Assembly: GCA_963965975.1 (NCBI GenBank)
Contig: OZ014416.1
Location: 248,001-312,000, forward strand
Source of the DNA: Xestospongia bergquistia
Taxonomy: Eukaryota; Porifera; Demospongiae; Haplosclerida; Petrosiidae
DNA: 64,000 nt
Reading direction: 5' to 3'
The notes below the pieces were generated by a model, which made no database searches, had not been told where the DNA came from, and saw only the letters and a program-made list of their open reading frames with translations. Both the position numbers and the translations under genes were made by a program. Below, one piece after another: positions 36,901 through 48,822 of this stretch. Every line of letters begins with the position of its first letter. Position 1 is the stretch's first letter.

Positions 36901-38367
36901 TTATTACAGACTGTCTAGAACTAGGTCGGTATCAGTTTGTAGTCTAGAACTTACTATGGTAACTATTCTGGGTCACTGTGATATGTATGTTTACTAGTTT
37001 AGAACTTACTAATGGTAGGTCACTGTGGTAAGCACTGATGTCTACTAGTCTAGAACTTACTAATGGTAGGTCACTGTGGTAAGCACTGATGTCTACTAGT
37101 CTAGAACTTACTAATGGTAGGTCACTGTGGTAAGTACTGATGTTTACTTGTCTAGAACTTACTAATGGTAGGTCACTGTGGTAAGTACTGATGTTTACTT
37201 GTCTAGAACTTACTAATGGTAACTATCCTAGGTCACTGTGATAAGTACTGATGTTCACTAGGAGCTAATTTAGTGCTCAGTATTCCAATAGAGAGAGTCA
37301 GTATTACATCCTTTACATATATTAGTTGTTTCGGTGTTTACATTCCTTTACTAGTATCAACAAAATACAGTCAATACAGCTCCTCAACTACAAGACATAT
37401 CTACTTCTCAATAGTCTTATATTATCTCTCTTTATCGCTAACATAAGGGACCACAACATAAGATAAGGTAATCCACCTGCTTTGACTGGAGCTCTCCTGT
37501 CAACACTTGAGCAATATCAGAGGAAATCAAAAAATAACCAAAACACGATATAAATGGTTACAATTATATCAACAATGAAGTAGAAAATACAAAAGTAAGA
37601 TAGCATTTAAAGATAATCCATTATAAATTGGCATACAACATACCTGATTACTTTCATGATATTCAACAGCAGAATACGTTTCATTCCCATCCTCTTCTTC
37701 CATCTCATTCATCTCCTCTTCTATCTCCTTCTCCATCTCTTCTTCACTCTCAACATCACTTTCTGAAAACTGAAGTAATTCTTTGTCATTTTCTTGTAAA
37801 TATTTGTAAAACTCTGGATCTAAATCTTTTAAATTTTTCAGCTCTTCTTTGTGGCCAGATCTATAAATTATTACACAATATTATTATAATATCCAAATGT
37901 TATATGAATGGCTTCCAAAAGTTAACATAATTATCCACTAAAAGTCACCAATAATTTAATTAAATTTTTTTATGTCCTCTCTATTTATCACACAGTAGTG
38001 ACAAGATTGTTTTAGAGGAATCCTCATGCAAACCCCTCAACATGTACTTCACATGATCAACACACCACAATACATACATAATATACCAAGAGGCAACACA
38101 AAGTTTTAATTATACTAAAAATGAGATAGACCATAAGAACACATATAATATCATTACTACTGACTTTTTATTAGATACATCTATTATGTCACTATTGTTA
38201 CTACTCAAATATGTCATGATCTCTTCTGCATTCACGTCTGCAGCATGACTAGATTTCTTCTTCAATCTAAAGATAATTCAATAATTTTAAATTTCTTAAG
38301 ACTAGCAATACCCTGTCCTTCTCTTGTTAATAGTTCTCTTGTAATGCTTGTCTCTAACACCAGCCAT
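31697..38367 (-). CDS. NOC2L: nucleolar complex protein 2 (NOC2L)
   Basis: Ribosome-biogenesis factor that moves pre-60S particles; in mammals NOC2L also binds p53 and histone tails. Start [17 protein letters not shown], then [20 protein letters not shown] and [13 protein letters not shown] (human [20 protein letters not shown]) and an acidic stretch of Glu/Met repeats. The Noc2 core follows ([27 protein letters not shown]-type helix [37 protein letters not shown]). The C-terminus is basic then acidic ([37 protein letters not shown]). Introns are longer than usual for the window and repeat-rich: a 41-bp minisatellite, a 116-bp TG tract and a 51-bp minisatellite. Start codon is 55 bp from that of ATP10. 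Confidence 0.92.
32021..32096. repeat. AT microsatellite in NOC2L intron
   Basis: About 75 bp of (AT)n interrupted by two TTATAC steps, in a short NOC2L intron. Confidence 0.9.
32871..33013. repeat. 41-bp minisatellite in NOC2L intron
   Basis: Unit built of GGGACAATGGAAGTATTGAG plus ATATTGGGACAATGGTGATAT, two good copies followed by two or three shorter, degraded ones. Open frames across it on the minus strand ([12 protein letters not shown]) are a product of the repeat. Confidence 0.88.
33838..33953. repeat. TG microsatellite in NOC2L intron
   Basis: About 116 bp of (TG)n with a few TGCG interruptions, the longest dinucleotide tract in the window. Confidence 0.95.
36049..36074. repeat. perfect 26-bp palindrome in NOC2L intron
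   Basis: GCAACAATACCAG followed directly by its reverse complement CTGGTATTGTTGC, with no spacer and no mismatch. It lies in the 2.1-kb NOC2L intron 35520-37640. Confidence 0.9.
36910..37262. repeat. 51/60-bp minisatellite, locus 2 (NOC2L intron)
   Basis: Reverse-complement relative of the 60-bp repeat at 3135-3470. Units contain TCTAGAACTTACTAATGGTA and GGTCACTGTGGTAAG. Middle copies are 51 bp because they lack CTATCCTAG; the last copy keeps it (GGTAACTATCCTAGGTCAC) and is closer to locus 1. Confidence 0.92.
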
Positions 38368-38422
38368 GACTCCACGTGGCGTGTAGTAATATTGTGTGGA
38401 CGTTAATTGGAGTTGCCACGAG
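38368..38422. promoter_or_regulatory. shared NOC2L/ATP10 promoter region
   Basis: 55 bp between divergent start codons, so the two transcripts may overlap at their 5' ends. It contains CCACGTGG (E-box) near 38372 and a half X-box (GTTGCC) near 38413, but no full palindrome. Confidence 0.5.
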
Positions 38423-39404
38423 ATGACAAATGTATTATACTATAGAGCTAGGGTTCTTTATCTCTCAGCTCATACCAATCGCATACAGTTAAGAACATTC
38501 TTGTTTCGTAGCAAAGAAGAGCGTAGAGTTAGAAGGGAACAGATGTAAGTCGAAGTTATATTACAGAAAGATGGGTTGAGCTCGTCGTTATTATAGATGG
38601 ACTGAAATTAAACAGGGCTATTTTCATGAGCTGAACGGTTAATGGATGTAATGATCATAATATTATTGATACTAAATTATAGAGTTTAGAAAAATTAGTG
38701 GAAAAAGATTTGAGGCGCTAGATCACCTCTGTTCCCAAAAAGTATGAATGTATAAATAATATTTTTGTTTCTATTAATTTTGAGGAAGCAGTGATGTTTC
38801 CTCGTATTTCTGGTCGTTCCCTCTCTGGGCATAACGTAGTCCTTCCTGATGTCCATCGTGATCATGTGACACTTGTATTGATGTCTATGAGAGCTATTGG
38901 AATGGTAATAGTGACATCACATGATATGTTCACATGATGATCACATGATATGTTCTAGAAAATGTGTGAAGAGTACAGAAAACCATTTCAGAACACATTT
39001 CAAAATAATGTCAATATAACAACTTATGAAGTGGGCATGATCATATTGTGCATGTCCATTTGTTGTTTCATTTTATAGGTAGCTGTTATAGATCAGTTTA
39101 TATTTAAATTAATGAGTTATTTTTTGGAAAGAAATCTCCGACATCAAGTAGATGAGAAAAATCATGTATGCATTATTTTATTTTACAAATGACTTACTCA
39201 ACTTTCTTATAAAAGGCTCAATTTCTTTGTTACACTGGTAAATTTTCCAAAGTCAGGAAGACACTCTCTATTCATAACTCAATAATTGGATATGCTTTTC
39301 TCCTTGATTCTAAAGGATTCATAAGATGGCGTGCTCATGGATACCCTAATGATAGAGAAATCAATGCTTTATTAAAATGTACTTGTCGATTATTAAAAAA
39401 TTAA
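38423..39404 (+). CDS. ATP10: ATP10-like mitochondrial ATP synthase assembly factor
   Basis: In yeast Atp10 chaperones Atp6 into the mitochondrial F1Fo-ATP synthase. Here about 229 residues in seven exons (first 38423-38530). The N-terminus (MTNVLYYRARVLYLSAHTNR, then IQLRTFLFRSKEERRVRRE) is Arg-rich without acids, a likely mitochondrial presequence followed by the family's FFRSKEER-type region. The core is FPRISGRSLSGHNVVLPDVH, VTLVLMSMRAIGMKMCEEY, VAVIDQFIFKLMSYF and the diagnostic end NSIIGYAFLLDSKGFIRWRA, then EINALLKCTCRLL (family: GYvFLlDrxxxiRWxaxG). One intron (near 38907-38960) holds three TCACATGA words. To my knowledge the gene is absent from mammals, so its presence in an animal is of note. 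Confidence 0.82.
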
Positions 39405-39496
39405 AATAATATTTAATAATGCTGACTCTGCTGAATCAATCATAAAAGAGGTTGGGTTGTACAAAGCATGATATTATATTATAGAGTTATTGGGTG

Positions 39497-41317
39497 ATGC
39501 CTAAAGGCAAGAAAAGGAGTGATAATGGGAAAAGGGACAAGAAGAAGGAGAGAGCAGTTAGACAAGCTCTTAAAAGAGACAGAAGATATCTTAAAGAAGG
39601 TGATCCAGAATTCAAGAGTCTCACTGATCAGTTAGCTATTCAAGGATTACAACTAAAAGATGTCCCTGGTGATGGGTGAGTTAATGAGTTAGTTATTTTG
39701 TTATTGTGAGGTGTGGTACAGTCCCAACTACCTTAATTGTAATGTTAAAGTGTGGAGTGGACATAAACAAGTTGTAATGTTTATTTGTAGGAATTGTTTG
39801 TTTAGAGCATTGATTGACCAGTTACCTGATCAAACTAGTTGTTACGATCATCGTACACTTAGAAGAGACATAATTGAATATATGAAGAGTAATCCACACG
39901 ACTTTGCGCCATTCATGGAAGAAGATGACATCACATTTGAGGAATACTGTGAGTATCTGAAGATCTGGTTCCCATACTAATGGTTTTGGTTTGAGACTCA
40001 TATTCTTTTATGTAGTACATGATTTAGCTCAAGACGGTACTTTTGGAGGCAATGATATTATTGTAGCTTTTTCTCGTTGCTTTAATTACTCTGTCATTAT
40101 CCATCAACCCAATGCACCTCGATGGGAAGTTCATCCTGAGGTGGGTGTGGTTACAGATCGACCTAGCCTCCACATAGCTTACCTTCATGGTGAACATTAC
40201 TGTTCTGTAAAGCCATTAGAAGGGGATGCTCCTCCTCGTTTATCCTCGGCAACAATAACATCAACAAAGCCTAAAGTAATAAACTTATTTTATACGTGTG
40301 TATACCCATTAACATGTACATGTACATACCATTAACATGTACATGTACATACCCATTTATATGTAGTTCACAAAACCAATAGATACCTATTATGTACTTG
40401 TTTGTATGGACATGTGTGTGTATAGATCAGTATAGGATATCATTAAAACTGTCTAGAGATCTAGACTAGATCTCTCGTGAACTTCTTACCACCAACCAAG
40501 TCCCAAGGGTAACTGCATTGTCATGGCTCTGTTGTATAGAGTTAATAATATTCATTAGTTTTTCATGGGTCATTGAATACCTTCCTGCCAGGAGGTTTAA
40601 GGGTAATAATATTCATGGACTGTGGGGACCCAAGTCAGTCAGGAATGCAATTGATATTGGAGTGCTTTACATGATAATTGCTCATGTTTTGTTATCAGTT
40701 ACCACAGGTATCGACGTGGCAACAGCAAACAGGACCACAATGGAGACTAGAGGAATACACTGGAATGACAGGAATGCACGACGAGTTAATCCAGGTGATG
40801 CAGTCAACAGGTTGTGAGGTAATAATGATATTAATACATTTAGTACATGTATTTTTTAAGGACCCTGTTTTGGCTGAGCATATTTTACAAGAAAATGCTT
40901 ATGATTCTCAGCTGGCAATATTAGAGCTGTTACAACTGATGGATCTATCAGAAAGTAGATCTAAAAGATTCACTAGACCTGTTGTCATGACAACTATTTT
41001 ACAGGCCAGCCTCTAACCACATCAAATGATACTTCCACAACATCATTGTACTCAGGCCAGTTACCCTCGGCACCCTCTACTCTATTATCACCTAAACCAA
41101 TAATACCCACCACTTCCTGCACAATCAATGCTCCTTTAATGGAACAAGAAGTACAACAACTGCATAAGACAAGAAAGAAGCCATCATCAGTTCAAACTCC
41201 CTGTCTGAACCAATCATCTCAGGTTTGGCTTAAGTAAATTAGAGAGTGATAATTAAGTGTTGCCACTGTCTACATATCTATTATGATATATTATTCTGGG
41301 ATGACATGTCATTGATA

Positions 41318-41361
<44 letters not shown>

Positions 41362-41506
41362 GTAGCGTCATTTGAGCAACAGAGAAAGGAAGGAACAAGC
41401 TAAACGAGAAAGAAAGGAACGGAGGTTAGAAGAGAGGAGAAAGGATGGACGAGAAAAGAAGCCTTCAGCTGATGTAGTTGATCTTGTAGGATCCTTAGCA
41501 ATATAG
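39497..41506 (+). CDS. OTUD3: OTU-domain deubiquitinase OTUD3
   Basis: Cysteine protease that removes ubiquitin. Basic N-terminus (MPKGKKRSDNGKRDKKKERA), then the OTU domain: LQLKDVPGDGNCLFRALIDQ (catalytic Asp and Cys), FAPFMEEDDITFEEY, GTFGGNDIIVAFSR, VIIHQPNAPRWEVHP and LHIAYLHGEHYCSVK (catalytic His). A UBA-like region follows (MHDELIQVMQSTGCE, AYDSQLAILELLQLMDL), then a low-complexity linker and a basic helix (RERKEQAKRERKERR), ending VVDLVGSLAI as human OTUD3 ends VTLVKTFAALNI. The ATG at 39497 is preferred. A (CT)n run at 41321-41359 serves as polypyrimidine tract of the last intron. Confidence 0.92.
41321..41359. repeat. CT microsatellite acting as polypyrimidine tract
   Basis: (CT)n just before the TGTTGTAG acceptor of the final OTUD3 exon. 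Confidence 0.85.
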
Positions 41507-42278
41507 GAACAAAATGGTTCAAATCAAAACAAGACATATCTAGTTGTCCTAAATTGTGAAATGAACAAAAGAAGATATAAGCTGAAAAGACCTTTTGTTG
41601 TTTTGTTGTGTTTGTGTTACTAATTTTGTAATTATAACACATTAAGACACCAAACAATCAATTCACTGACACTCATTGTTTATAACAATATTGACTGTCT
41701 CTATTCTTCTATACTATGTTGAGAATGTTGCCATTAACAACGTATAATTGTAAACTGTCATTTGGCATCACTCTATTAACAAAACTGAATGTCTTATATT
41801 GCAACAATGAAGATAAATTGGTTGCTATGTCCCTTTATCTTAATGACAATGCTGTTGTTAGCCTTTAATAATAACACATTGCGTGATTGAAATAACTCTT
41901 TAAAAAGCAATGATTTTAATAATATCTGTACTGTATATATTTGTTAAAAATTAATCAAAACTAATGGGATTAATACAATTAAAATAATCCAGACAATTAA
42001 AATAATATTACTGAGTTCATGTGTATGGAAGAGAGACTAATGCAACAATGTGAAAACTGAAATAAACAATGACTCTGATGATAATTTGATGATCAGATGA
42101 TGAAAAATATGAAAGTGATTTCATTGCCTGCTGATGTTAGTGATGATAAGATAAGAAAGATATGGGAGAAAGTAAGTGTACAAGAAAATGATAAAACTGT
42201 ACATGCTATGATGGTATGTGCTTGGGACAATTCAAAAAATATATATATAATTAATTTTTTTGTAAAAGTTATTAATTG
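41507..42278. other. OTUD3-FOXL2 convergent intergenic region
   Basis: 772 bp of AT-rich sequence. A plus-strand open frame at 42097-42309 (MMKNMKVISLPADVSDDKIR) runs into the FoxL2 3' end. It looks partly protein-like and contains a GTAAGTG donor, but has no recognised family. No other gene or element seen. Confidence 0.4.
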
Positions 42279-43139
42279 TTACATGACTTTTCCATCAAGT
42301 AGGTACTGATGAAGATTTGTCATTGTTGATCCAAAACCTCCATATGATGAAAAGGAAGGTAGTGATGCTCCTGGTAGGTAAGAACCTGCAGCTGATCCTG
42401 CAGCATAGACATTGGAATGAGCCGAATAGCTGTTATTGCATCCTGAAGTGGATAGAGATCGGTAAACATCCACTTGAGGTGGTGAAGGTGAGTAGCCAAG
42501 GTAAGGTGGTGTCGTACTACCACCATAGTGACTGTACATTTGCATTGAAGTTGCTGTTGGGTAGGCTGGTGGTGGAGCATAGGGATGTGGATAAGATGGC
42601 ATTGAGTTTCCACGATCTTCTGCAAAACATCCTGCTCCTGGGTTACCAGTTGTGAAATAGATGGCTTTTTTAGGTTCATTAAGGGTCTTTTGAGGTCTTT
42701 TCATCCTCTTGCGACGCTTAAAGTTTCCATTTTCAAACATCTCCTCACACGATTCATCTAACGTCCAATAATTTCCTTTGCGATCTCCACCATCTCGGGG
42801 TACTTTAACGAAACATTCGTTCAAGGAAAGGTTATGTCGAATGGAGTTTTGCCAGCCTTTTTTGTTCTTTGCATAATAAGGGAACTGGTCCATTATAAAC
42901 TGATAAATTCCGCTGAGTGTAAGTCTCTTGTCAGGACTTTTTGCGATAGCCATTGCTATCAACGCCACGTACGAATAAGGCGGCTTTACATCTTCGCTAC
43001 GATCCGAGTCAATGTTAACTTGCGCGAACAAAGACGACGGTGGCTTACAGGCTTTTCCACCAACTGAAGGAGGTTCTGGAGAGCTGGAGTCTTCTCTACC
43101 AGTCATAACTTGCTGTGGATAATCCATTACCATCGCCAT
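42279..43139 (-). CDS. FOXL2: forkhead transcription factor FoxL2
   Basis: Single-exon gene of 286 residues. The forkhead domain spans residues about 52-145: [58 protein letters not shown] (recognition helix) and [20 protein letters not shown], with the RRKRMKRP basic end typical of FoxL2 (human RRRRRMKRP). The C-terminal half is rich in Tyr, Pro, Ser and Gly ([17 protein letters not shown]) and probably activates or represses; no engrailed-type motif was seen. FoxL2 in vertebrates is also a single exon and controls ovary fate; the sponge role is unknown. A TATAAATA box lies upstream on the gene strand. Confidence 0.9.
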   Translation of the reverse strand: MAMVMDYPQQVMTGREDSSSPEPPSVGGKACKPPSSLFAQVNIDSDRSEDVKPPYSYVALIAMAIAKSPDKRLTLSGIYQFIMDQFPYYAKNKKGWQNSIRHNLSLNECFVKVPRDGGDRKGNYWTLDESCEEMFENGNFKRRKRMKRPQKTLNEPKKAIYFTTGNPGAGCFAEDRGNSMPSYPHPYAPPPAYPTATSMQMYSHYGGSTTPPYLGYSPSPPQVDVYRSLSTSGCNNSYSAHSNVYAAGSAAGSYLPGASLPSFSSYGGFGSTMTNLHQYLLDGKVM

Positions 43140-43192
43140 AGTAAGTGTTTACTATAACAGCCTAAATCTGCAGAACTTGTAAGAGATCATCG

Positions 43193-43200
43193 TATTTATA
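43193..43200 (-). promoter_or_regulatory. TATA box of FOXL2
   Basis: TATAAATA on the minus strand, about 54 bp before the FoxL2 ATG, which would place the transcription start near 43165 with a very short leader. TATA boxes are otherwise rare in the window and fit a regulated, developmental gene. Confidence 0.5.
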
Positions 43201-43325
43201 TTCACTCCTTTAAAGCTGCCCACGCAAGCTAGGACGTAAAACCTCACTAGAGCGGTATTGTATTACTAACAAAACAAATATACAGACAATGAAATATGAT
43301 CTCTTGAAGGAAAAAAAGTGGGCAA

Positions 43326-46171
43326 TTAGTCTATATCTGCGAGATATTCTTCTTTGAAGTCGTCAAGATCTCTTTTTAATAGATGCACAGAGTTCCTATA
43401 AATTTGAGATAATAAATATAATTTGAGATGTTGTTCCATGAATTTACCTCAAACTGTGAGCTTGACCTTGCAGTTTACCAAGATGGCGTTCTTCTGCTGA
43501 CAATTTATCAATAGTTACTTCTTGTTCTTTTTGAGTGGAATTAAAAGCTGAGTTTAACTTCTCAAGAAGACGTTGAAGGTCAGTCAGTAAGACATGATTA
43601 TAGCTCATTTTAATAGCCAAGATTTCAGCATCAAATTTATCTCGAAGATGGTTCACAACCTGGATTAAAATGTCATGTGACAATCATATTGAAATCAAAT
43701 GATACCTGAGACTTTAAACGTTGTTCCTTAGCACGATCAGTCCAGGTAAGATGTTCGTACATGTACACACCCACATATAATAATGTTGGTGGTAACAAAT
43801 AACGCCAACTTAATAAACGAGATAGCTGTGCAAAAAGAGAGAATGTAACTGGTCACATGACTTTCATGTGACTTACAACTATCCCTCCAGCAAGTAAGGA
43901 GACAGGGAAAAGGAGTTCAGCTGGAACAATTGCTGTAAATCGAGTAAATTGTTGTTGGAGAGAAAAAAGAAGAGAGCCAGTATTAATCCATTTCTAATAA
44001 ATAGATGAGTGTCTGAATAAAAACAGAGACTTTACAAGTCCTTACGCTAAGAGAGAAGAGACCTAACGAGAAACGAAATTCCAGATCTTCTCGGAAATCT
44101 TGACATAGCTCAGAGCAGTGTATAACATGGCTGACCTCGGGAGGAGCAAGAACATAATGAGATACTTGTTGTTGTGAGAGACTCAATAATTGTTGATATA
44201 ATGATATAATATCTGTACATGCTTGTTGATGAAGAGTGCCTAGTGTAGCCGGACAGAGGTTACCCAGTTCTTGCTTTAAATGTTCATCAATATGAGCATA
44301 AAGTCCAACCTTATAACTCTCTGATTTTGTAGGATCAAAATCATCTTTGTAGTCATCAACAATATCTAGGAAAGATAGCCAGACGTGGACAGACAGACAG
44401 ACAGACAAACATAGACAGATAAAGAGACTTTACTTGTTACACGTTGCATTGTATATTCCATTGATGTTTGAACTTTCTCTTGGACTACCATTCCCATGGC
44501 AACAGCTTTATTTCGAGCTTCATCATAAACCTTGGGTCCATTCTGATTCAATTCTTGAAGTTGGGAGAAAATCTGTTGAAGTTCTGATTGAATAGCAACA
44601 CTAAATATATTATACAATGTAATGATACAAATTGTTGTCAGAAATAAAGGTACCTTCTCTCTTGCATTTGCTCTTCCTCGGAATGTAACAATTGCTCGAG
44701 TTCAACAAGTATTTCAATACCACGAGAGTGATGCTGTTCAAATTTTGTCTTTATGGCTGAACTCGACAAACACTCTTTAAATTTCAACTCAAATCTTTCA
44801 AATTCCAGAAGACGTCCTTTGTAGCCATCAGCAAGACCACGCCCTACAATTATACTGGTTCATTGTTCTAATTAATGCCTACTTACCGATATCAGTTTCA
44901 TTGTTCTGTTGTCTAATTCGCTGAGTCAGTACTTCCTTAGCAGAGACAAAATAAACACGATCTTTAGCTGTTAGTTCATCAGTGACATTTAAATGCTGAG
45001 AAAGAAAGGCAATGTTGTTCTCTAAATGTTGACGTTTCACTTCTTCCATCATAGCAGGCTCTTCCTGAATACTAGCATCCCAACGATTATTGAGGATAAA
45101 TATATTTGGACGAGAGAGACGCTCACTGACACGATAAAAAAAATTTTTCTCCTGTGACAAACATAATATTTTTAATTTGTTAATAATTAAACTTACAGCA
45201 TTCATTAAAGTTGACTCAGCATTAGATACTAGTACAAAAACATCAGCATCAAGACAGTGAGTATTGATCCAATCATCAACGTCAGGGTTCATATCAATAC
45301 CAGGACTGCAGGAGAAGGGAGGGAGAGTTGTCAGGTTAAAAAATGGTTGTGGTTTTACCTATCAACAAATTCTACATCCTCCTGTAAGAGAGAACATTTT
45401 TCTTTAGGCCAATAGACTCGTACAAGACTATTAGTAGAAAGATGTTCTTTATGTAATGAGTGGGCTAACTGTTGTAATGTCTGTTAACAAAATAGGAAGA
45501 TACATGACAAAAAATGACATCATTATACTTTAATATCACGCTGTTCCTCTGAACCAGGTGTGAGAATATATCCTTTACTGTCATCCACACCAATCACAGA
45601 ACAAAAACAATTTGTTGTATGTCCAATACCAGCTGGTAGAACCTTGTCATGTAATAGAGCATTAACCACAGTACTCTTTCCATTACTGGTACGTCCAAAA
45701 AAAGCAACCTAGTATTAATTTTAATTTTTATAACTAATAATATAATTAGACTTACTTTCATATGATCTCGTGCTAAAATATCTTCAATACCTTTTGTTTT
45801 CTCTAATAATAAAGACATACGTCCATTGCTATTAGGTCCATGAGCTGATTCTAATAATTCTTGTGCTTGAGATAATTGGCTTTGAATTAAACCAAATGCT
45901 CTAAATATACTCTCTTTTGCTAGACCAAATCTTTTCAATGGACTTGTTGTACGTCCTGTTATGTTAGTAGTTGCTGGACTGCCTGATATTCGCCTCTCAG
46001 AGATTGTGTGTGATCTTTGGAAATCACCCTAAATTAATTAACGATCATTACAGTATATTGTGTTTAAAGGTTTACTTCAATTCTCTGTTTCTTTAATATA
46101 ATGGTGTCTGGAGAATCTAGAGAGTGATGGCGATCCATTTTTGGTCTCTGTGGAGTTGGAGCAGTAGTCAT
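43326..46171 (-). CDS. MFN: mitofusin (mitochondrial outer-membrane fusion GTPase)
   Basis: Dynamin-like GTPase that tethers and fuses mitochondria. Start [20 protein letters not shown], then the GTPase domain: P-loop [32 protein letters not shown] (G2), [20 protein letters not shown] (G3), [14 protein letters not shown] (G4). Next come HR1-like coiled coil ([20 protein letters not shown]), the paired C-terminal membrane segments ([34 protein letters not shown]) and HR2 ([16 protein letters not shown], then [16 protein letters not shown]), ending [10 protein letters not shown]. One gene, so it probably represents the single pre-duplication mitofusin rather than MFN1 or MFN2. Start codon is 132 bp from the divergent CDA start. 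Confidence 0.94.
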
Positions 46172-47221
<1,050 letters not shown>

Positions 47222-47248
<27 letters not shown>

Positions 47249-47400
47249 ATTTCATATCTTGTTGAAGATAGAGGCAAGAAAATATTATGAATCATTTAAA
47301 ATTGTTATAATTAGAATTTTTAGTTTCTGCTAAAAACAGTGATAATTGGATTTTATATGTCTTGTTGCAGATAGAGGCAAGAAAATTATTATATTAATAT
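47222..47400. repeat. partial tandem duplication of CDA 3' end
   Basis: The segment around the CDA stop (GCTAAAACCAGTGATAGTTA ... GAAGATAGAGGCAAGAAAAT, 47226-47287) recurs about 105 bp downstream as GCTAAAAACAGTGATAATTG ... GCAGATAGAGGCAAGAAAAT. It is diverged by a handful of changes. Confidence 0.85.
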
Positions 47401-47484
47401 TTAGAATTATATTTATAATAATAATAATTATAATTATTTATAATAAGGACTAAACTAATTGTTGTGGGTGTGGTCGACTGAGTA

Positions 47485-48459
47485 ATGATGGCAGAAGATA
47501 TCGAGTACGTTGAGTTAGAGCTGATACGAAGAGGCACTGAGGGTGGTACTTCAGAAGTCAAACTGAAGAAAGTATACGTTACTGAAGTGAATGGTACAAT
47601 CACACTGGATTTGTATTCGGGCTGGGCTCTGGAAGGAGAAGAACATAAATTTAAACTTCAACATTTACCTCTGAAAGTTTGTTCGTTTATCTCATTGGAG
47701 AAGTTATGGATCTCACATAATAATCTATCAGAGCTACCAGGTCAAATTGACCAACTTGTTAATTTACGTGAGCTATTTCTTCATCATAATGCATTCACAG
47801 AAATTCCAGTACGTTTATTTCAATTGAGTAAAATTGAAATATTATGGTTGAGTTCAAATTTTATTAGTGAAATACATCCAGACATTACCCAAATGAAAAG
47901 TCTGCGTCATTTACATTTGGAACACAATCAAATTGAAGAGTTTCAAGAGTCACTCTGTGAATTACCTAACCTAGAAGTTCTTTATTTAAATCATAACAAC
48001 ATTAAAGCCATCAGCCATTCTGTCAACAAATTAGCTAACATCATACAACGTCTCTATCTACATAATAACAAGATTCAATTTGTTCCAGAGACGCTTTGTG
48101 AACTAGAAAAATTGGAGATTCTTTATTTAAATAATAATGAAATTGCATACGTTCCACGAAATTTTGAAACTTATTGTCAAAAGATCAAAACTTCAAACAA
48201 GGCCACTGTTCAAGTGGATCACAATCCCTACGTTGTCCCTAGAGCTAAAGTAAAGTTGAGTGTGGGAGGTGCTGCTCCAAGTATACAAGGACTTCAACTA
48301 AAGTCCTCTCGTCGTCACTCAGATATTGGCGGTACTCCACGAGATGCCCCACAGAGTGATGGAGGTGTGCGCTCAAATCGACACTCTGTACCATCTTCTG
48401 GTATTACAAAGGAAGGTCTTGAAAATATGAAATCTAAATCTGCTACTTTAAAACGCTAA
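47485..48459 (+). CDS. single-exon leucine-rich repeat protein
   Basis: 324 residues, uninterrupted, in a window where nearly every other gene has many introns. The N-terminus (IEYVELELIRRGTEGGTSEV) is not recognised. Residues about 65-235 hold seven or eight LRRs of the plant-like/Shoc2 class (LEKLWISHNNLSELPGQIDQ, LRELFLHHNAFTEIPVRLF, LRHLHLEHNQIEEFQESLCE, LEILYLNNNEIAYVPRNFE). The C-terminus is basic, Ser-rich and disordered (SSRRHSDIGGTPRDAP, NRHSVPSSGITKEG, KSKSATLKR), with RRHS-type kinase sites. No membrane segment. I cannot name an ortholog; SHOC2/LRRC-type scaffold is the nearest class. Confidence 0.8.
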   Translation: MMAEDIEYVELELIRRGTEGGTSEVKLKKVYVTEVNGTITLDLYSGWALEGEEHKFKLQHLPLKVCSFISLEKLWISHNNLSELPGQIDQLVNLRELFLHHNAFTEIPVRLFQLSKIEILWLSSNFISEIHPDITQMKSLRHLHLEHNQIEEFQESLCELPNLEVLYLNHNNIKAISHSVNKLANIIQRLYLHNNKIQFVPETLCELEKLEILYLNNNEIAYVPRNFETYCQKIKTSNKATVQVDHNPYVVPRAKVKLSVGGAAPSIQGLQLKSSRRHSDIGGTPRDAPQSDGGVRSNRHSVPSSGITKEGLENMKSKSATLKR

Positions 48460-48822
48460 CTTAATATAATAATATTATATTAATCAAGTTTTTATAATCA
48501 TCTTAATAACTTCCTTGTTGTAACAACATACGTCATAATGATTTTAGTTATAACAAGTTAACAACACTGTTCTTATGAATTCTATTATGAGGTCACTACG
48601 ATACCAGCACGTTCTGCTTTGCTGTTATGAGGAGCTGTGTTATTAGTGCTTGTTACGTCAAGAGGAAGAAGGTTAGATAAAATAACACAGACAGCTGATC
48701 AATTGATGACTTTATAAGTAGTGTATCATACTCATCTTCTATTCTTAATTTACTGCTTTGTTATCAAGTAAGTATAGACTGTCCTCTCTCGTGACCTTTT
48801 TACTTGTCTGGTTAAGAGTGGT
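48460..48822. other. LRR-PACC1 intergenic region
   Basis: 363 bp, AT-rich; holds the LRR 3' end and the PACC1 promoter and leader. Nothing else seen. Confidence 0.4.

Noticed and set aside
42097-42309. Possible small plus-strand gene (MKNMKVISLPADVSDDKIR...)
   Set aside because: No family recognised, overlaps the FoxL2 3' end, ends in low-complexity sequence; kept only as a note.
42317-43067. Frames on the plus strand and in the second minus frame across FoxL2
   Set aside because: Shadows of the single-exon FoxL2 frame.
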